Positions 1 through 6,072 of a DNA stretch of 12,951 bases are shown piece by piece; positions within the stretch are counted from its first letter, which is position 1, and every line of letters begins with the position of its first letter. Made by a program: the position numbers and the translations under genes. The stretch covers positions 1 to 12,951 of the forward strand of contig DATDGG010000415.1 of the NCBI GenBank assembly GCA_036522235.1, written 5' to 3'. The DNA is from VAZQ01 sp036522235 (lineage in GTDB: Bacteria > Pseudomonadota > Alphaproteobacteria > Rhizobiales > Xanthobacteraceae). A model generated the notes under the pieces. The model worked only from the letters and a program-made list of their open reading frames with translations. It was not told where the DNA came from and did no database searches.

Positions 1-72
1 TTGGAACTCGCGTTGCGGAGCCCCATCTTGGCAGCGGTCGTGCGCGGCCGCATCATCAGGCCGTACATATGA
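1..72. other. Possible gene fragment at window edge, strand unresolved
   Basis: Two short open frames compete here and both run off the left edge. On the plus strand a frame from base 1 reads LELALRSPILAAVVRGRIIR.. and stops with TGA at 70-72; this would be the 3' end of an upstream gene. On the minus strand an ATG at 68-66 opens MYGLMMRPRTTAAKMGLRNA.. and stays open to the edge; 20 of its 22 third codon positions are G or C, but no convincing ribosome binding site precedes it. The first option gives convergent genes flanking a repeat-rich spacer, which is a common arrangement. I recognise neither peptide. Confidence 0.25.
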
Positions 73-133
73 TCGCAATCGCTTCGATCTGCACACTGCT
101 ACCCTTGCAAGCCGGGGGCCGTCCACATATGGG

Positions 134-153
134 TGCCCCGCTTTCGCGGGGCA
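134..153. repeat. Perfect 8-bp hairpin, REP-like or terminator stem
   Basis: TGCCCCGC, loop TTTC, then GCGGGGCA: a perfect 8-bp stem with a 4-base loop. No T-run follows on either strand, so a classical Rho-independent terminator is not shown. It may be part of a dispersed intergenic repeat or a GC-only transcription stop for a gene ending at 72. Confidence 0.5.
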
Positions 154-190
154 TGACGCCGCTGAATGGGTCGAACCGTCAGAAACACAA

Positions 191-212
191 CACTAGATCG
201 GCACTAGATCGG
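191..212. repeat. Tandem duplication, 11-bp unit, two copies
   Basis: CACTAGATCGG occurs twice in immediate succession (191-201 and 202-212). The unit contains CTAG, a rare tetranucleotide in many bacterial genomes. This could be slippage, or two adjacent protein binding sites one helical turn apart; nothing decides between them. Confidence 0.6.
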
Positions 213-315
213 CTTGGGGGAGCTACCAACTCCAGGTCATTGTCGGGCATGGCCCGGCGAAGACGGGCGTAAGCGCCCCGGTGAGCCGGCAATCCATCGC
301 CCCGCGAAGGATGGC

Positions 316-336
316 CCCGCGGGTCAAGCCCGCGGG
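316..336. repeat. Hairpin downstream of the outer-membrane protein gene
   Basis: CCCGCGGG, loop TCAAG, CCCGCGGG: a perfect 8-bp stem starting 30 bases past the stop codon of the minus-strand gene at 366. Each arm is itself a palindrome. It could help terminate that transcript or protect its 3' end, although there is no T-tract. The sequence around it (GGGTCAAGCCCGCGGGTGAC) resembles a repeat type found in many intergenic regions of this bacterial group. Confidence 0.5.
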
Positions 337-365
337 TGACGAACATAGTCAAGAATCGATCACGC

Positions 366-2558
366 TCAGTCGAACTTGTAGCTGAGCGCGGTGCGCACCA
401 CGTCGGTCGTCAGATGGCCGGTCGCGTGGCTGGTGACGCTGTTTGGAAAGCCGACGACGGTCGCAGTGATCGACGCGGAATTGCTGCCCGAATCGCCGAA
501 GTCGTAGTGCAAGTATTCGGCGCGCCAGAACCAGCTGGTGTCCCACAGCCTGGTCTCGCCGCCGCCACCCGCAACCCAGCCGAACTCCCAGACCGGTGCG
601 GTGGCGAGCGTCGAGCCGCCTGCGCCGATCGGGACATCCAAGGTCGATTGGTTCAAGCGTGTCCAGGCTAGGCCGCCGGTGGCATAGAGCAGCACATTGG
701 ACCCGGCCAGAAAGCCGAGCCGGCCGCGCGCCGAGCCGAGCGCGTCGAACCTGTCCGTGCGCGTCTCGACGACGTTGTTCACGACGGCATCCACGACGGT
801 CGACGACCCCTTGATGCCGGTGGCCGAGAGGTCGACCTCGAGACCGGCCACGAAAGCGCCCATCTGCCGATTGGCGCCGGCCTGGAAGCCCGCAACGTAG
901 CCGTTGGAGTGGATGTCGGTTTGCGGAGTGCGACCGAGCTTGTTGCCGAACATGGCATCGGTCGTCGGGTCGCGGCCCCATCCGTAGCCGGCGTGGCCGC
1001 CCAGATAGAAACCGCTCCAGTCGGCGGCCGCAATGGCGGGCCGCGCCTTGACCGGCATCGCGGTCCTGGCCGGAGCGGCGACCGCGTTGCTCCAATCGAA
1101 TTTGTAGCTCAGGGCGCCGCGCACCACGTCGGTCGTCAGGTGGCCGCTCGTCTGGGTGAAACCGGCGGAGTAGAAGTTGCCCGAATCGCCGAAATCGTAG
1201 TGGAGATATTCGACGCGGGCGAGCCAGTTACTGTTCCAAACCCGGGTCTCCAAGCCAAAGCCGGCCACCCAGCCGAATTCCCAGAACGTGTCCGCGTCCG
1301 AGGTGGCAGTTGTCGTGACGTCATCCAGGGTCTGAACCATGCGGGTCCAGGCCAAGCCGCCGGTGCCATAGAACAGCACGTCCGGCCAGAACAGATATCC
1401 GAGCCGCGCGCGTGCCGAGCCGAGCATCTCGAAGCTGTCGGTCTGCGTGACGGTGCGGGTGGCGGTTGCGTAAGATTTGGATGCCTTAATGCCGCTGCCG
1501 GAGATGTCGAGCTCCAGCCCGCCCACCCAGGCGTTCCTGGCCTGCCAGTTGGCGCCGGCTTGCATGCCGCCGACGAAGCCCGTCGATTCGATCCCGGTCA
1601 GGGTGAAGGGCCCGAAGGGATTCGTGAACGGATCGTGTCCCCACCCGTAGCCCGCATGGCCACCGATATAGAACCCGCTCCATGTCCAGCCCGCGGCAGC
1701 CAGCCGCGGCGCTTTCACCGGCATGGCGCCGGTCGAGCCCGCGATTGCCGAATCCTGGCCCAGCTTGTAGCTCAAGGCGGCGCGCACGACGTCGAGCGTC
1801 AGGTTGCCCCTGGTTATGGTCTCGTTGGCGGGGTCGCTGGAGAGGAACGTGTCGGATTTGCCGAAGTCGTAGTGCAGGTACTCGACCCGCCCCAGCCAGT
1901 TGCTGTTCCACAGCCGTGTTTCGACGCCCACGCCCGCCACTGCGCCGACCCTCCAGGTCGGCGTCGACGTCGTCGAGGAGATGTTGAGGGTCCCCGGCGG
2001 GGGGGCGGTCACCGTGATGACGGCGCTTTGGTCGGACGTCTCTCCGAACCGCGCCCAGGCAGGCCCGCCGGTGCCGTAAAGCAGCACATCGGGAAACACC
2101 AGATAGCCGATCCGGGCGCGCGCCGAGCCGAGCCAGTCGAGCTTGTCGGTCTGCGTCGCGTTTTCAACGATCGTGCCGGCTCCGCCGAAAAACGGAAGAG
2201 TCCCGGTCGTGGTCGAGGACGAGCCCTTGATGCCCGTGGCGGAGAGATCGATCTCGATCCCGCCGACCCAGGAACCGGATTGCCAATTGGCGCCGGCCTG
2301 GAAGCCCGCGACAAAACCGTTCGCACGGATGTCGGTCAGCGGCGGCCCGGGGGTCTTGCCGAAGAAGACCGTGTCGGTGAACGGGTCGCGACTCCAGCCA
2401 TAGCCGCCATGGCCGCCGATATAGATACCGCTCCAACTCCAGGCCGCCACCGGGGCCGGTGGCAGTGGCCTGTCCGCGGCGCCCGCCGAACCCGCGGCCG
2501 TGAGCGCCGCAAGCCCGACGCCCGCAAGCAAATGCCTTTTCAGGACATGCCCTTTCAC
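366..2558 (-). CDS. Triple-repeat outer-membrane beta-barrel protein (RopB/Omp25 type)
   Basis: 730 residues, exported to the outer membrane. Residues 1-27 form a signal peptide (KR, then a hydrophobic stretch, cleavage likely after AGA-27). Three homologous barrel units follow at about 40-266, 291-487 and 513-730. Each opens with WSGxYxGGHxGYGW and closes with L(T)xDVVRxALSYK(F/L); each also carries GFxxGxQAGAN, LGSARxRxGxL, ExRxW and EYLHYDFG. The linkers at about 279-290 and 500-512 both contain MPVKA, which looks like the mature N-terminus of an ancestral single-unit gene. Usual family members have one unit of about 200-280 residues. The chosen start is GTG-2558, with AAGGGGG at 2571-2565, 6 bases upstream. 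The final residue is Asp after KF, not the usual terminal aromatic. The family covers rhizobial RopA/RopB-like and Brucella Omp25-like surface proteins; the specific function is unknown. Confidence 0.9.
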   Translation of the reverse strand: MKGHVLKRHLLAGVGLAALTAAGSAGAADRPLPPAPVAAWSWSGIYIGGHGGYGWSRDPFTDTVFFGKTPGPPLTDIRANGFVAGFQAGANWQSGSWVGGIEIDLSATGIKGSSSTTTGTLPFFGGAGTIVENATQTDKLDWLGSARARIGYLVFPDVLLYGTGGPAWARFGETSDQSAVITVTAPPPGTLNISSTTSTPTWRVGAVAGVGVETRLWNSNWLGRVEYLHYDFGKSDTFLSSDPANETITRGNLTLDVVRAALSYKLGQDSAIAGSTGAMPVKAPRLAAAGWTWSGFYIGGHAGYGWGHDPFTNPFGPFTLTGIESTGFVGGMQAGANWQARNAWVGGLELDISGSGIKASKSYATATRTVTQTDSFEMLGSARARLGYLFWPDVLFYGTGGLAWTRMVQTLDDVTTTATSDADTFWEFGWVAGFGLETRVWNSNWLARVEYLHYDFGDSGNFYSAGFTQTSGHLTTDVVRGALSYKFDWSNAVAAPARTAMPVKARPAIAAADWSGFYLGGHAGYGWGRDPTTDAMFGNKLGRTPQTDIHSNGYVAGFQAGANRQMGAFVAGLEVDLSATGIKGSSTVVDAVVNNVVETRTDRFDALGSARGRLGFLAGSNVLLYATGGLAWTRLNQSTLDVPIGAGGSTLATAPVWEFGWVAGGGGETRLWDTSWFWRAEYLHYDFGDSGSNSASITATVVGFPNSVTSHATGHLTTDVVRTALSYKFD
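369..2441 (-). repeat. Three tandem copies of an ancestral barrel-coding unit
   Basis: Within the outer-membrane protein gene the three units lie at 1761-2441 (first in the protein), 1098-1688 and 369-1022. They share the order of motifs and the linker peptide MPVKA, so they arose by in-frame tandem duplication. The copies differ in the loop segments between strands, so the duplication is not recent. The long loops vary most, as expected for surface-exposed parts. Confidence 0.85.
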
Positions 2559-2564
2559 GCCTAA

Positions 2565-2571
2565 CCCCCTT
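2565..2571 (-). promoter_or_regulatory. Ribosome binding site fixing a GTG start
   Basis: AAGGGGG read on the minus strand, 6 bases before GTG-2558. No in-frame ATG stands at the head of the signal peptide, so this site decides the start of the triple-barrel gene. Confidence 0.7.
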
Positions 2572-2734
2572 AGCCTCGGCGCCGATTCCCCCTCGGCGGT
2601 CTAACCTATGACGATAAGCATATCACCCTAGGCTATGGGAGGCTGTGACTTCCCGACCACAGTATGTGGAAATCGATTGCAATTAAAGGTATGAAGATAC
2701 TCAGGATTTCCTGCCGGCCTGAGTTCCGCACCCC
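2572..2734. promoter_or_regulatory. Probable promoter region of the outer-membrane protein gene
   Basis: This spacer is clearly more AT-rich than its neighbours, especially 2600-2700 (for example GCAATTAAAGGTATGAAGATAC on the plus strand). It must carry the promoter of the minus-strand gene at 366-2558 and the 3' end of the msrB transcript. It includes a small inverted repeat, CCACA-GTA-TGTGG, at 2657-2669. I could not assign a convincing -35/-10 pair. No T-tailed terminator for msrB is visible. Confidence 0.4.
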
Positions 2735-3232
2735 TCAAGCGGACGCGGGGCGGAACGTCATGGCGATGCCGTTCATGCAGTAGCGCAGGCCGGTCGGCGG
2801 CGGCCCGTCATTGAACACGTGGCCCAGATGCCCGCCGCAGCGGCTGCAGTGGACCTCGGTTCGCTTCATGGCCAGGAACGTGTCCTCCGATGTGCCGATG
2901 GCGCCGTCGAGCGGCTGCCAGAAGCTCGGCCAGCCGGTTCGGCTGTCGTACTTGGTCTCCGAGGAGAACAGCGGCTGGTCGCAGCCCGCGCAGGCAAACG
3001 TGCCGGAACGCTTCTCGTGATCGAGCGGGCTCGAGAACGCCCGCTCGGTTCCCTCAAGTCGCAGCACGCTGTACTGGGCCGGCGTCAGCATGGCGCGCCA
3101 CTCCGCATCGGAATGCGCGACCGCGAAGCTCTCCGCCGCCTGCGAGACCGTCGGCCGCGCGAAGATGCGCTCCGCGATGAATATCGCGAGCGCGCCCGCG
3201 CCGGCCCAAAAAACATATCGCCGTGTCAGCAT
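2735..3232 (-). CDS. msrB: Peptide-methionine (R)-S-oxide reductase MsrB, exported or membrane-anchored
   Basis: 165 residues. It reduces the R form of methionine sulfoxide in oxidised proteins back to methionine. The catalytic domain spans about 40-162: zinc ligands C81/C84 (CAGC) and C129/C132 (CSRC), the conserved GWPSFW at 100-105, GGHLGHVFNDG at 133-143, and catalytic C152 in RYCMN. Only these five cysteines exist, so there is no internal resolving cysteine, and reduction by thioredoxin or another partner is likely direct. Residues 1-25 are unusual for a cytosolic MsrB: TRRYVF at 3-8 followed by a hydrophobic stretch (WAGAGALAIFIA), resembling a Tat signal or an N-terminal membrane anchor. 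The protein therefore probably acts in the periplasm. Start ATG-3232 is preceded by GGAGG with a 6-base gap. It is read alone; the adjacent barrel gene starts 177 bases beyond its stop. Confidence 0.93.
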   Translation of the reverse strand: MLTRRYVFWAGAGALAIFIAERIFARPTVSQAAESFAVAHSDAEWRAMLTPAQYSVLRLEGTERAFSSPLDHEKRSGTFACAGCDQPLFSSETKYDSRTGWPSFWQPLDGAIGTSEDTFLAMKRTEVHCSRCGGHLGHVFNDGPPPTGLRYCMNGIAMTFRPASA

Positions 3233-3458
3233 TGGCGTCCTCCAAGCTCATGCATGGATGCTCATGAGATAGTACGCCTTTAGGGTTGGTTGGTTACCGG
3301 CAATCACCTGGATGTGACCGGCTGGCGGCGCGGCGATGCGGTTACGCAATTGCGGCCGGCTTGACGGCCCTCCCCAACTCAGCTTATTCACGAAATCGAA
3401 ACTCACGATTTGCGCGCCGATCTCGGGCCTGCCCGAGGTCGGCTTTGTTTTATGTGGA

Positions 3459-3472
3459 CAGTTGTGCAACTG
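3459..3472. repeat. Palindrome CAGTTG-TG-CAACTG
   Basis: Perfect 6-bp arms around a 2-base centre, nested in a wider inverted repeat GGACA...TGTCC (3456-3478). The size and symmetry fit an operator for a dimeric regulator, or an element end. It sits about 230 bases upstream of msrB, far for direct control. Confidence 0.4.
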
Positions 3473-3479
3473 CGTGTCC

Positions 3480-3527
3480 GCCACCTTTGCGCCCGCTGCA
3501 TGGCTCCGGGCCACTTTTGTCCCCGCT
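3480..3527. repeat. Direct repeat, 18-bp unit, 30-base period
   Basis: GCCACCTTTGCGCCCGCT (3480-3497) and GCCACTTTTGTCCCCGCT (3510-3527) match at 15 of 18 positions and are both followed by CAT within two bases. Spaced short repeats of this kind occur at the ends of some insertion sequences such as the IS21 family. No transposase is present here, so an element relic is only a guess. Confidence 0.45.
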
Positions 3528-3592
3528 CATTGTTTTCGGATTGTTGTTACAATAGCCGCCCCTTCCGAGCCATGCTTTTTTGCTTGGCGCGG

Positions 3593-4468
3593 TTATTGCG
3601 TTCCGATCGCGGCCCGCGTCGGCGCGATGGCGTCGAGCTTGTCCGGATTGGCGACGGCGAAGACCGAACGGATTTGCGCCCCATCCGTGTCGATCATGAT
3701 GGCGACCACGGCGCGTCCGCCGGCCGTCACCAACAGCGCGGGCGCACCGTTGAGCTCGATCTCTTCGGTAGTTGCGCGGGGCGGCAGCGTGTTGGTCACC
3801 GCGATGATGAACTGTGCGACCGCGAGGCTCCCGACGACCGGCTTCTTGGTCGCCAGCGCCTTGCCGCCGCCGTCGCCATGCAGCACGACGTCGTCGGCCA
3901 ACAGCGAAACGAGCCGCGCGGTGTCGCCGCCGCGCGTCGCGTCCGCAAAGCTTCGCAGCAATGCGCGGTGGCGTTCGCGATCGACCGCGAAGCGCGGCCG
4001 CTCCTCGATCACCCGGGCGCGGGCGCGGCTGAAAATCTTGCGGCAGGCGACGGCGTCGCGCCGAACCACCGGAGCGATCTCCTCGAAGGTGAAGTCAAAG
4101 GCGTTGCGCAGCACGAACACGACCCGCTCCGGCGGCGAGAGGCGCTCGAGCACCGCCTGCAGCGCGAACGATACGTCCTCGGCGCGCACGGCGGGCGCGC
4201 CCTGCGTGAGCAGCGGCTCGGGCAGCCATTCGCCGATATAGGTCTCGCGGCGGGCGCGCTGATCGCGCAGCCGATTAAGACTCAGCCGCGCCGTGATGGT
4301 GGCGAGATAGGCCTTGAGCGAGCGCACCGGATCGTCCGGCGCGGCGTCGTGCAGCCGCATAAAGGCGTCCTGCACGATCTCCTCGGCATCGGCCCGGTTG
4401 CCGGTGATCCGGTAGGCGAGCGCGAACAAAGCCGGGCGCAGCTCGGCGAAGGCGTGGTCGAGCGTCAT
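3593..4468 (-). CDS. sigJ: ECF41-type RNA polymerase sigma factor with fused SnoaL-like domain
   Basis: 291 residues, cytoplasmic; it directs RNA polymerase to its own promoter class. Sigma region 2 lies at about 5-75 (LFALAYRITGNRADAEEIVQ) and region 4 at about 96-145 (LSPPERVVFVLRNAFDFTFE). A C-terminal SnoaL/NTF2-like domain spans about 160-285. All three signatures reported for group ECF41 are present: WLPEP at 81-85 between the sigma regions, DGGGK at 199-203 and NPDKL at 274-278. In this group the C-terminal extension modulates activity in place of a separate anti-sigma factor, and the gene sits beside an oxidoreductase, epimerase or carboxymuconolactone decarboxylase. The start ATG-4468 overlaps the oxidoreductase stop (ATGA, 4465-4468) and has AAGGAG 8 bases upstream. 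An open frame continues upstream in phase but runs over the oxidoreductase gene and is rejected as start. Confidence 0.95.
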   Translation of the reverse strand: MTLDHAFAELRPALFALAYRITGNRADAEEIVQDAFMRLHDAAPDDPVRSLKAYLATITARLSLNRLRDQRARRETYIGEWLPEPLLTQGAPAVRAEDVSFALQAVLERLSPPERVVFVLRNAFDFTFEEIAPVVRRDAVACRKIFSRARARVIEERPRFAVDRERHRALLRSFADATRGGDTARLVSLLADDVVLHGDGGGKALATKKPVVGSLAVAQFIIAVTNTLPPRATTEEIELNGAPALLVTAGGRAVVAIMIDTDGAQIRSVFAVANPDKLDAIAPTRAAIGTQ

Positions 4469-5727
4469 GCCGCCCGCTCCTTGCGTGGCGCCTGCAGCTT
4501 CTGTGTCGCGTCCTTTGCCTCTTGCCATGACACCCGCCGTCGTCCCGGCCAGAAGTAGAAACCCGGCATCATGCGCTCGAGCTTGAGCACGGCGCAGACC
4601 AGCCATACGAAAAAATTCCGAACATGGCGCGCGGTTCGACCGGTGGTGATGAACAGGCTCTGCCGGTCGTCCGGATAGCTGAAAAAGCCGACGCCGCCGC
4701 GCCCGACGGCGATGCCTTGGCCGAAGGTCGAGAAGCTGAAGGGCGGCAGCGGCCGCCCGGTCCGCTGCGCCACGATGGCGTCCGCCGCGTAGGCTCCCGA
4801 CGCCAGCGCCGCGAAGGCCGACAACCGGTAGGGCGCTCCGGTCGGCGCCATCGGATGGGCGGCGTCGCCGACCGCGCGAATGTGCGGGTGCGAGATCGAG
4901 CGCAAATCGGGACCGACCCTGATCCGGCCCTGCGGGTCGCTCGCAAGGCCTGCGGCGCGCGCCAGCGGCGGCGCCACGAGCCCGCCCGACCACACGCAGA
5001 TGTCGCCGGCGATGGATCGACCGCTTGCGGTCGTGACCGCGCCGGGGCGCACCTCGGTGACGGTCTCGTGATCGATCAGCTTGACGCCGAGCCGGGTGAG
5101 CGCGGAGCGGATGGCGGCTTCCACGCGCGCGCCCTTGAAGGCGCCGCAACGGGAGCGGCAGATCATGGTGACCTCGACGCTCGGCCAGGCGGTCTTGATC
5201 TCGCCTGCGACCTCGACCCCGGTCTCGGCGCCGCCGACCGTGATCACGCGCAGCGGCCGATCGCCGTTCGCCTGCAGCCGCGCCCGCAGCGCCGCCGCGG
5301 AGCGCGGACCATCGCCGGCTTCGAGACGGTAGGCATGCTCGGCCGCGCCCGCGACACCCGCCACCGCGATGGTCGAGCCCAGCGCGTAGATGGCCTCATC
5401 GTACGTGATCTCGCGCTCCTGCCCATCCGCCGCGATCCGGACGCGCCCGCCATCGGCATCGAGCAGGCTGACCGACCCGCGGATGAAATCGATCCTGGTT
5501 CCCGCGACCAGGGCGGAGATCGAGGGAATGCGCGGCGCGACCGCGGCCACGATGGTTTCCTGCAGCCTCACCCGCTCGAGGAATTCGTCGCGCGCGCTGA
5601 CCAGCGCGATGCGCAAGCCCCATTTTCGCCGGCCCAAGCGCAGCGCCGACATCAGCCCCGCATAGCCGGCACCAAGGACGACGACGTCGTAGGAAGAGGA
5701 AGGCCCCGCGGTCTGTGTGACGCTCAT
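4465..5727 (-). CDS. FAD-dependent pyridine nucleotide oxidoreductase (NDH-2-like), ECF41 partner
   Basis: 420 residues. Two Rossmann folds are visible: GAGYAG at 19-24 for FAD and GGAETGVEVAGE at 165-176 for NAD(P)H, plus the FAD-contacting AVGDAA at about 295-300. This is the layout of type II NADH dehydrogenases and related disulfide-reductase-like enzymes. No CxxC redox pair appears in the first fold, so it is not a thioredoxin or lipoamide reductase type. A hydrophobic segment near the C-terminus (NFFVWLVCAVLKLERMMPGF, about 381-400) could attach it to the membrane, as in NDH-2 enzymes. The electron acceptor is unknown. Start ATG-5727 has GGAGG with a 7-base gap; an in-phase extension to 5883 is rejected because it lacks this site and would cover the promoter. 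It is the first gene of a two-gene operon and ends in an ATGA overlap with the sigma factor. Confidence 0.9.
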   Translation of the reverse strand: MSVTQTAGPSSSYDVVVLGAGYAGLMSALRLGRRKWGLRIALVSARDEFLERVRLQETIVAAVAPRIPSISALVAGTRIDFIRGSVSLLDADGGRVRIAADGQEREITYDEAIYALGSTIAVAGVAGAAEHAYRLEAGDGPRSAAALRARLQANGDRPLRVITVGGAETGVEVAGEIKTAWPSVEVTMICRSRCGAFKGARVEAAIRSALTRLGVKLIDHETVTEVRPGAVTTASGRSIAGDICVWSGGLVAPPLARAAGLASDPQGRIRVGPDLRSISHPHIRAVGDAAHPMAPTGAPYRLSAFAALASGAYAADAIVAQRTGRPLPPFSFSTFGQGIAVGRGGVGFFSYPDDRQSLFITTGRTARHVRNFFVWLVCAVLKLERMMPGFYFWPGRRRVSWQEAKDATQKLQAPRKERAA

Positions 5728-5763
5728 CTCGATACCTCCGTGCATTGGCACGTCGCAGAACAA

Positions 5764-5790
5764 GACACGCCGCGACCGCGAAACGTGACG
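5764..5790 (-). promoter_or_regulatory. Candidate ECF41 promoter of the oxidoreductase-sigma operon
   Basis: On the minus strand CGTCACG (5790-5784), 16 bases, TGTC (5767-5764). The published ECF41 consensus, as I recall it, is TGTCACA-N16-CGTC. The GTCAC core, the GTC of the -10 and the exact 16-base spacer agree. It leaves 36 bases to ATG-5727, a normal leader with its own ribosome binding site. It implies that the sigma factor activates its own operon. Confidence 0.65.
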
Positions 5791-5835
5791 GCCGCGCGGT
5801 CGCGAGCCGGCCGAGAGGGAAAATTTGTCGCGATC

Positions 5836-5862
5836 GGTCACGTTCGCGGCCCGCCGCGTGTC
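5836..5862 (+). promoter_or_regulatory. Candidate divergent ECF41 promoter
   Basis: On the plus strand GGTCACG (5836-5842), 16 bases, TGTC (5859-5862). The design and spacing are the same as the opposing site at 5764-5790. The similarity extends further: both continue GTCACGTT(T)CGCGG and both end GCGTGTC(C/T)TG. It leaves 32 bases to the ATG of the small ORF at 5895. It would place the small ORF and probably the SDR gene under the same sigma factor. Confidence 0.6.
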
Positions 5863-5894
5863 CTGCTGGCAGGTGTTCGTCAAGAGGTGCGATC

Positions 5895-5987
5895 ATGACC
5901 TATCTGGTACCCGCCCAGGCTGGAGCGCAGCTCGTCAGCCTTTTCGTCCATGCGCTCATCGCGGCGAGGCGCTGGACGCCACAGTGA
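5895..5987 (+). CDS. Small ORF, 30 residues, unknown
   Basis: ATG-5895 is preceded by AAGAGG with a 7-base gap and lies 32 bases past the candidate promoter at 5836-5862, so its leader mirrors that of the divergent oxidoreductase gene. It encodes MTYLVPAQAGAQLVSLFVHA followed by ten more residues and stops at TGA 5985-5987. The middle is mildly hydrophobic. I recognise no family. It may be a true small protein, the surviving head of a longer gene eroded by the repeat that follows at 6031, or a leader peptide for the SDR gene 115 bases downstream. Confidence 0.35.
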   Translation: MTYLVPAQAGAQLVSLFVHALIAARRWTPQ

Positions 5988-6030
5988 GCCGCGACGTCCG
6001 CACACGCGAAGCCGCGGCGCTGACGGTGTC

Positions 6031-6072
6031 GTAGCCCGGATGAAATCCGGGAGCGGCTGTCCCGCATTGCGC
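6031..6072. repeat. REP-like dispersed repeat (GTAGCCCGGATG type)
   Basis: GTAGCCCGGATG, then AAATCCGGGAG, forms a perfect 7-bp hairpin CCCGGAT-GAA-ATCCGGG at 6035-6051, followed by CGGCTGTCCCGCATTGCGC. The GTAGCCCGGATG...ATCCGGG form is a familiar dispersed palindrome in many proteobacterial genomes; here the usual longer loop is shortened. It lies in the leader of the SDR gene and could act on mRNA stability or attenuate transcription. Confidence 0.6.

Larger units (their letters stand above)
73..365. other. Repeat-rich intergenic spacer
   Basis: About 290 bases without a credible gene. The open frame of 67 codons on the plus strand here has no family resemblance and crosses hairpins. The spacer holds a perfect hairpin at 134-153, an 11-bp tandem duplication at 191-212, GC-rich GGGC/GCCC-type segments around 240-280, and a second hairpin at 316-336 just beyond the stop codon of the outer-membrane protein gene. 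The density of short palindromes is typical of dispersed intergenic repeats in Bradyrhizobium-like genomes; that link is inferred from memory of such genomes. Confidence 0.6.
3233..3592. other. Non-coding spacer upstream of msrB
   Basis: A 360-base gap between the sigma factor stop and the msrB start, both on the minus strand. The open frames that cross it (88-89 codons) lack ribosome binding sites and recognisable content. The msrB promoter should lie at about 3260-3310. One weak candidate on the minus strand is GTAACC (about 3294-3299), 15 bases, then CGTA, which would suit an ECF-type sigma factor but is not convincing. Other structures are AAATCG-N7-CGATTT at 3393-3411, the palindrome at 3459-3472, and the direct repeat at 3480-3527. 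An imperfect stem (GCCAAGC/GCATGGC around six A on the minus strand, about 3570-3589) follows the sigma factor stop but has no T-run. Confidence 0.5.

Noticed and set aside
909..2564. Plus-strand open frame of 551 codons opposite the triple-barrel gene
   Set aside because: Its translation has no recognisable family features, and it mirrors a clear signal-peptide barrel protein with a good ribosome binding site. High GC makes long antisense frames common.
2612..2660. AGTCACA on the minus strand upstream of the barrel gene as a third ECF41 promoter
   Set aside because: The GTCACA core is present but no CGTC or TGTC box lies 16 bases downstream (GGTG is found instead).
3248..3514. Minus-strand 88-codon frame in the spacer upstream of msrB
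   Set aside because: It shows no ribosome binding site, no family resemblance, and it runs through the palindrome and direct repeat.
3570..3592. A-rich hairpin after the sigma factor stop as a Rho-independent terminator
   Set aside because: The stem has a mismatch and the six A lie in the loop on the transcribed sense; no T-run follows the stem on the minus strand.
4469..5149. In-phase 5' extension of the sigma factor to a 518-codon frame
   Set aside because: The extension is Arg-rich nonsense overlapping the oxidoreductase gene. The sigma fold begins at MTLDHAFAEL with AAGGAG upstream and an ATGA overlap.
5728..5883. Longer start for the oxidoreductase (472 codons)
   Set aside because: The first 52 residues lack conservation features and would cover the promoter. 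ATG-5727 has GGAGG at ideal distance and the FAD fold starts shortly after it.
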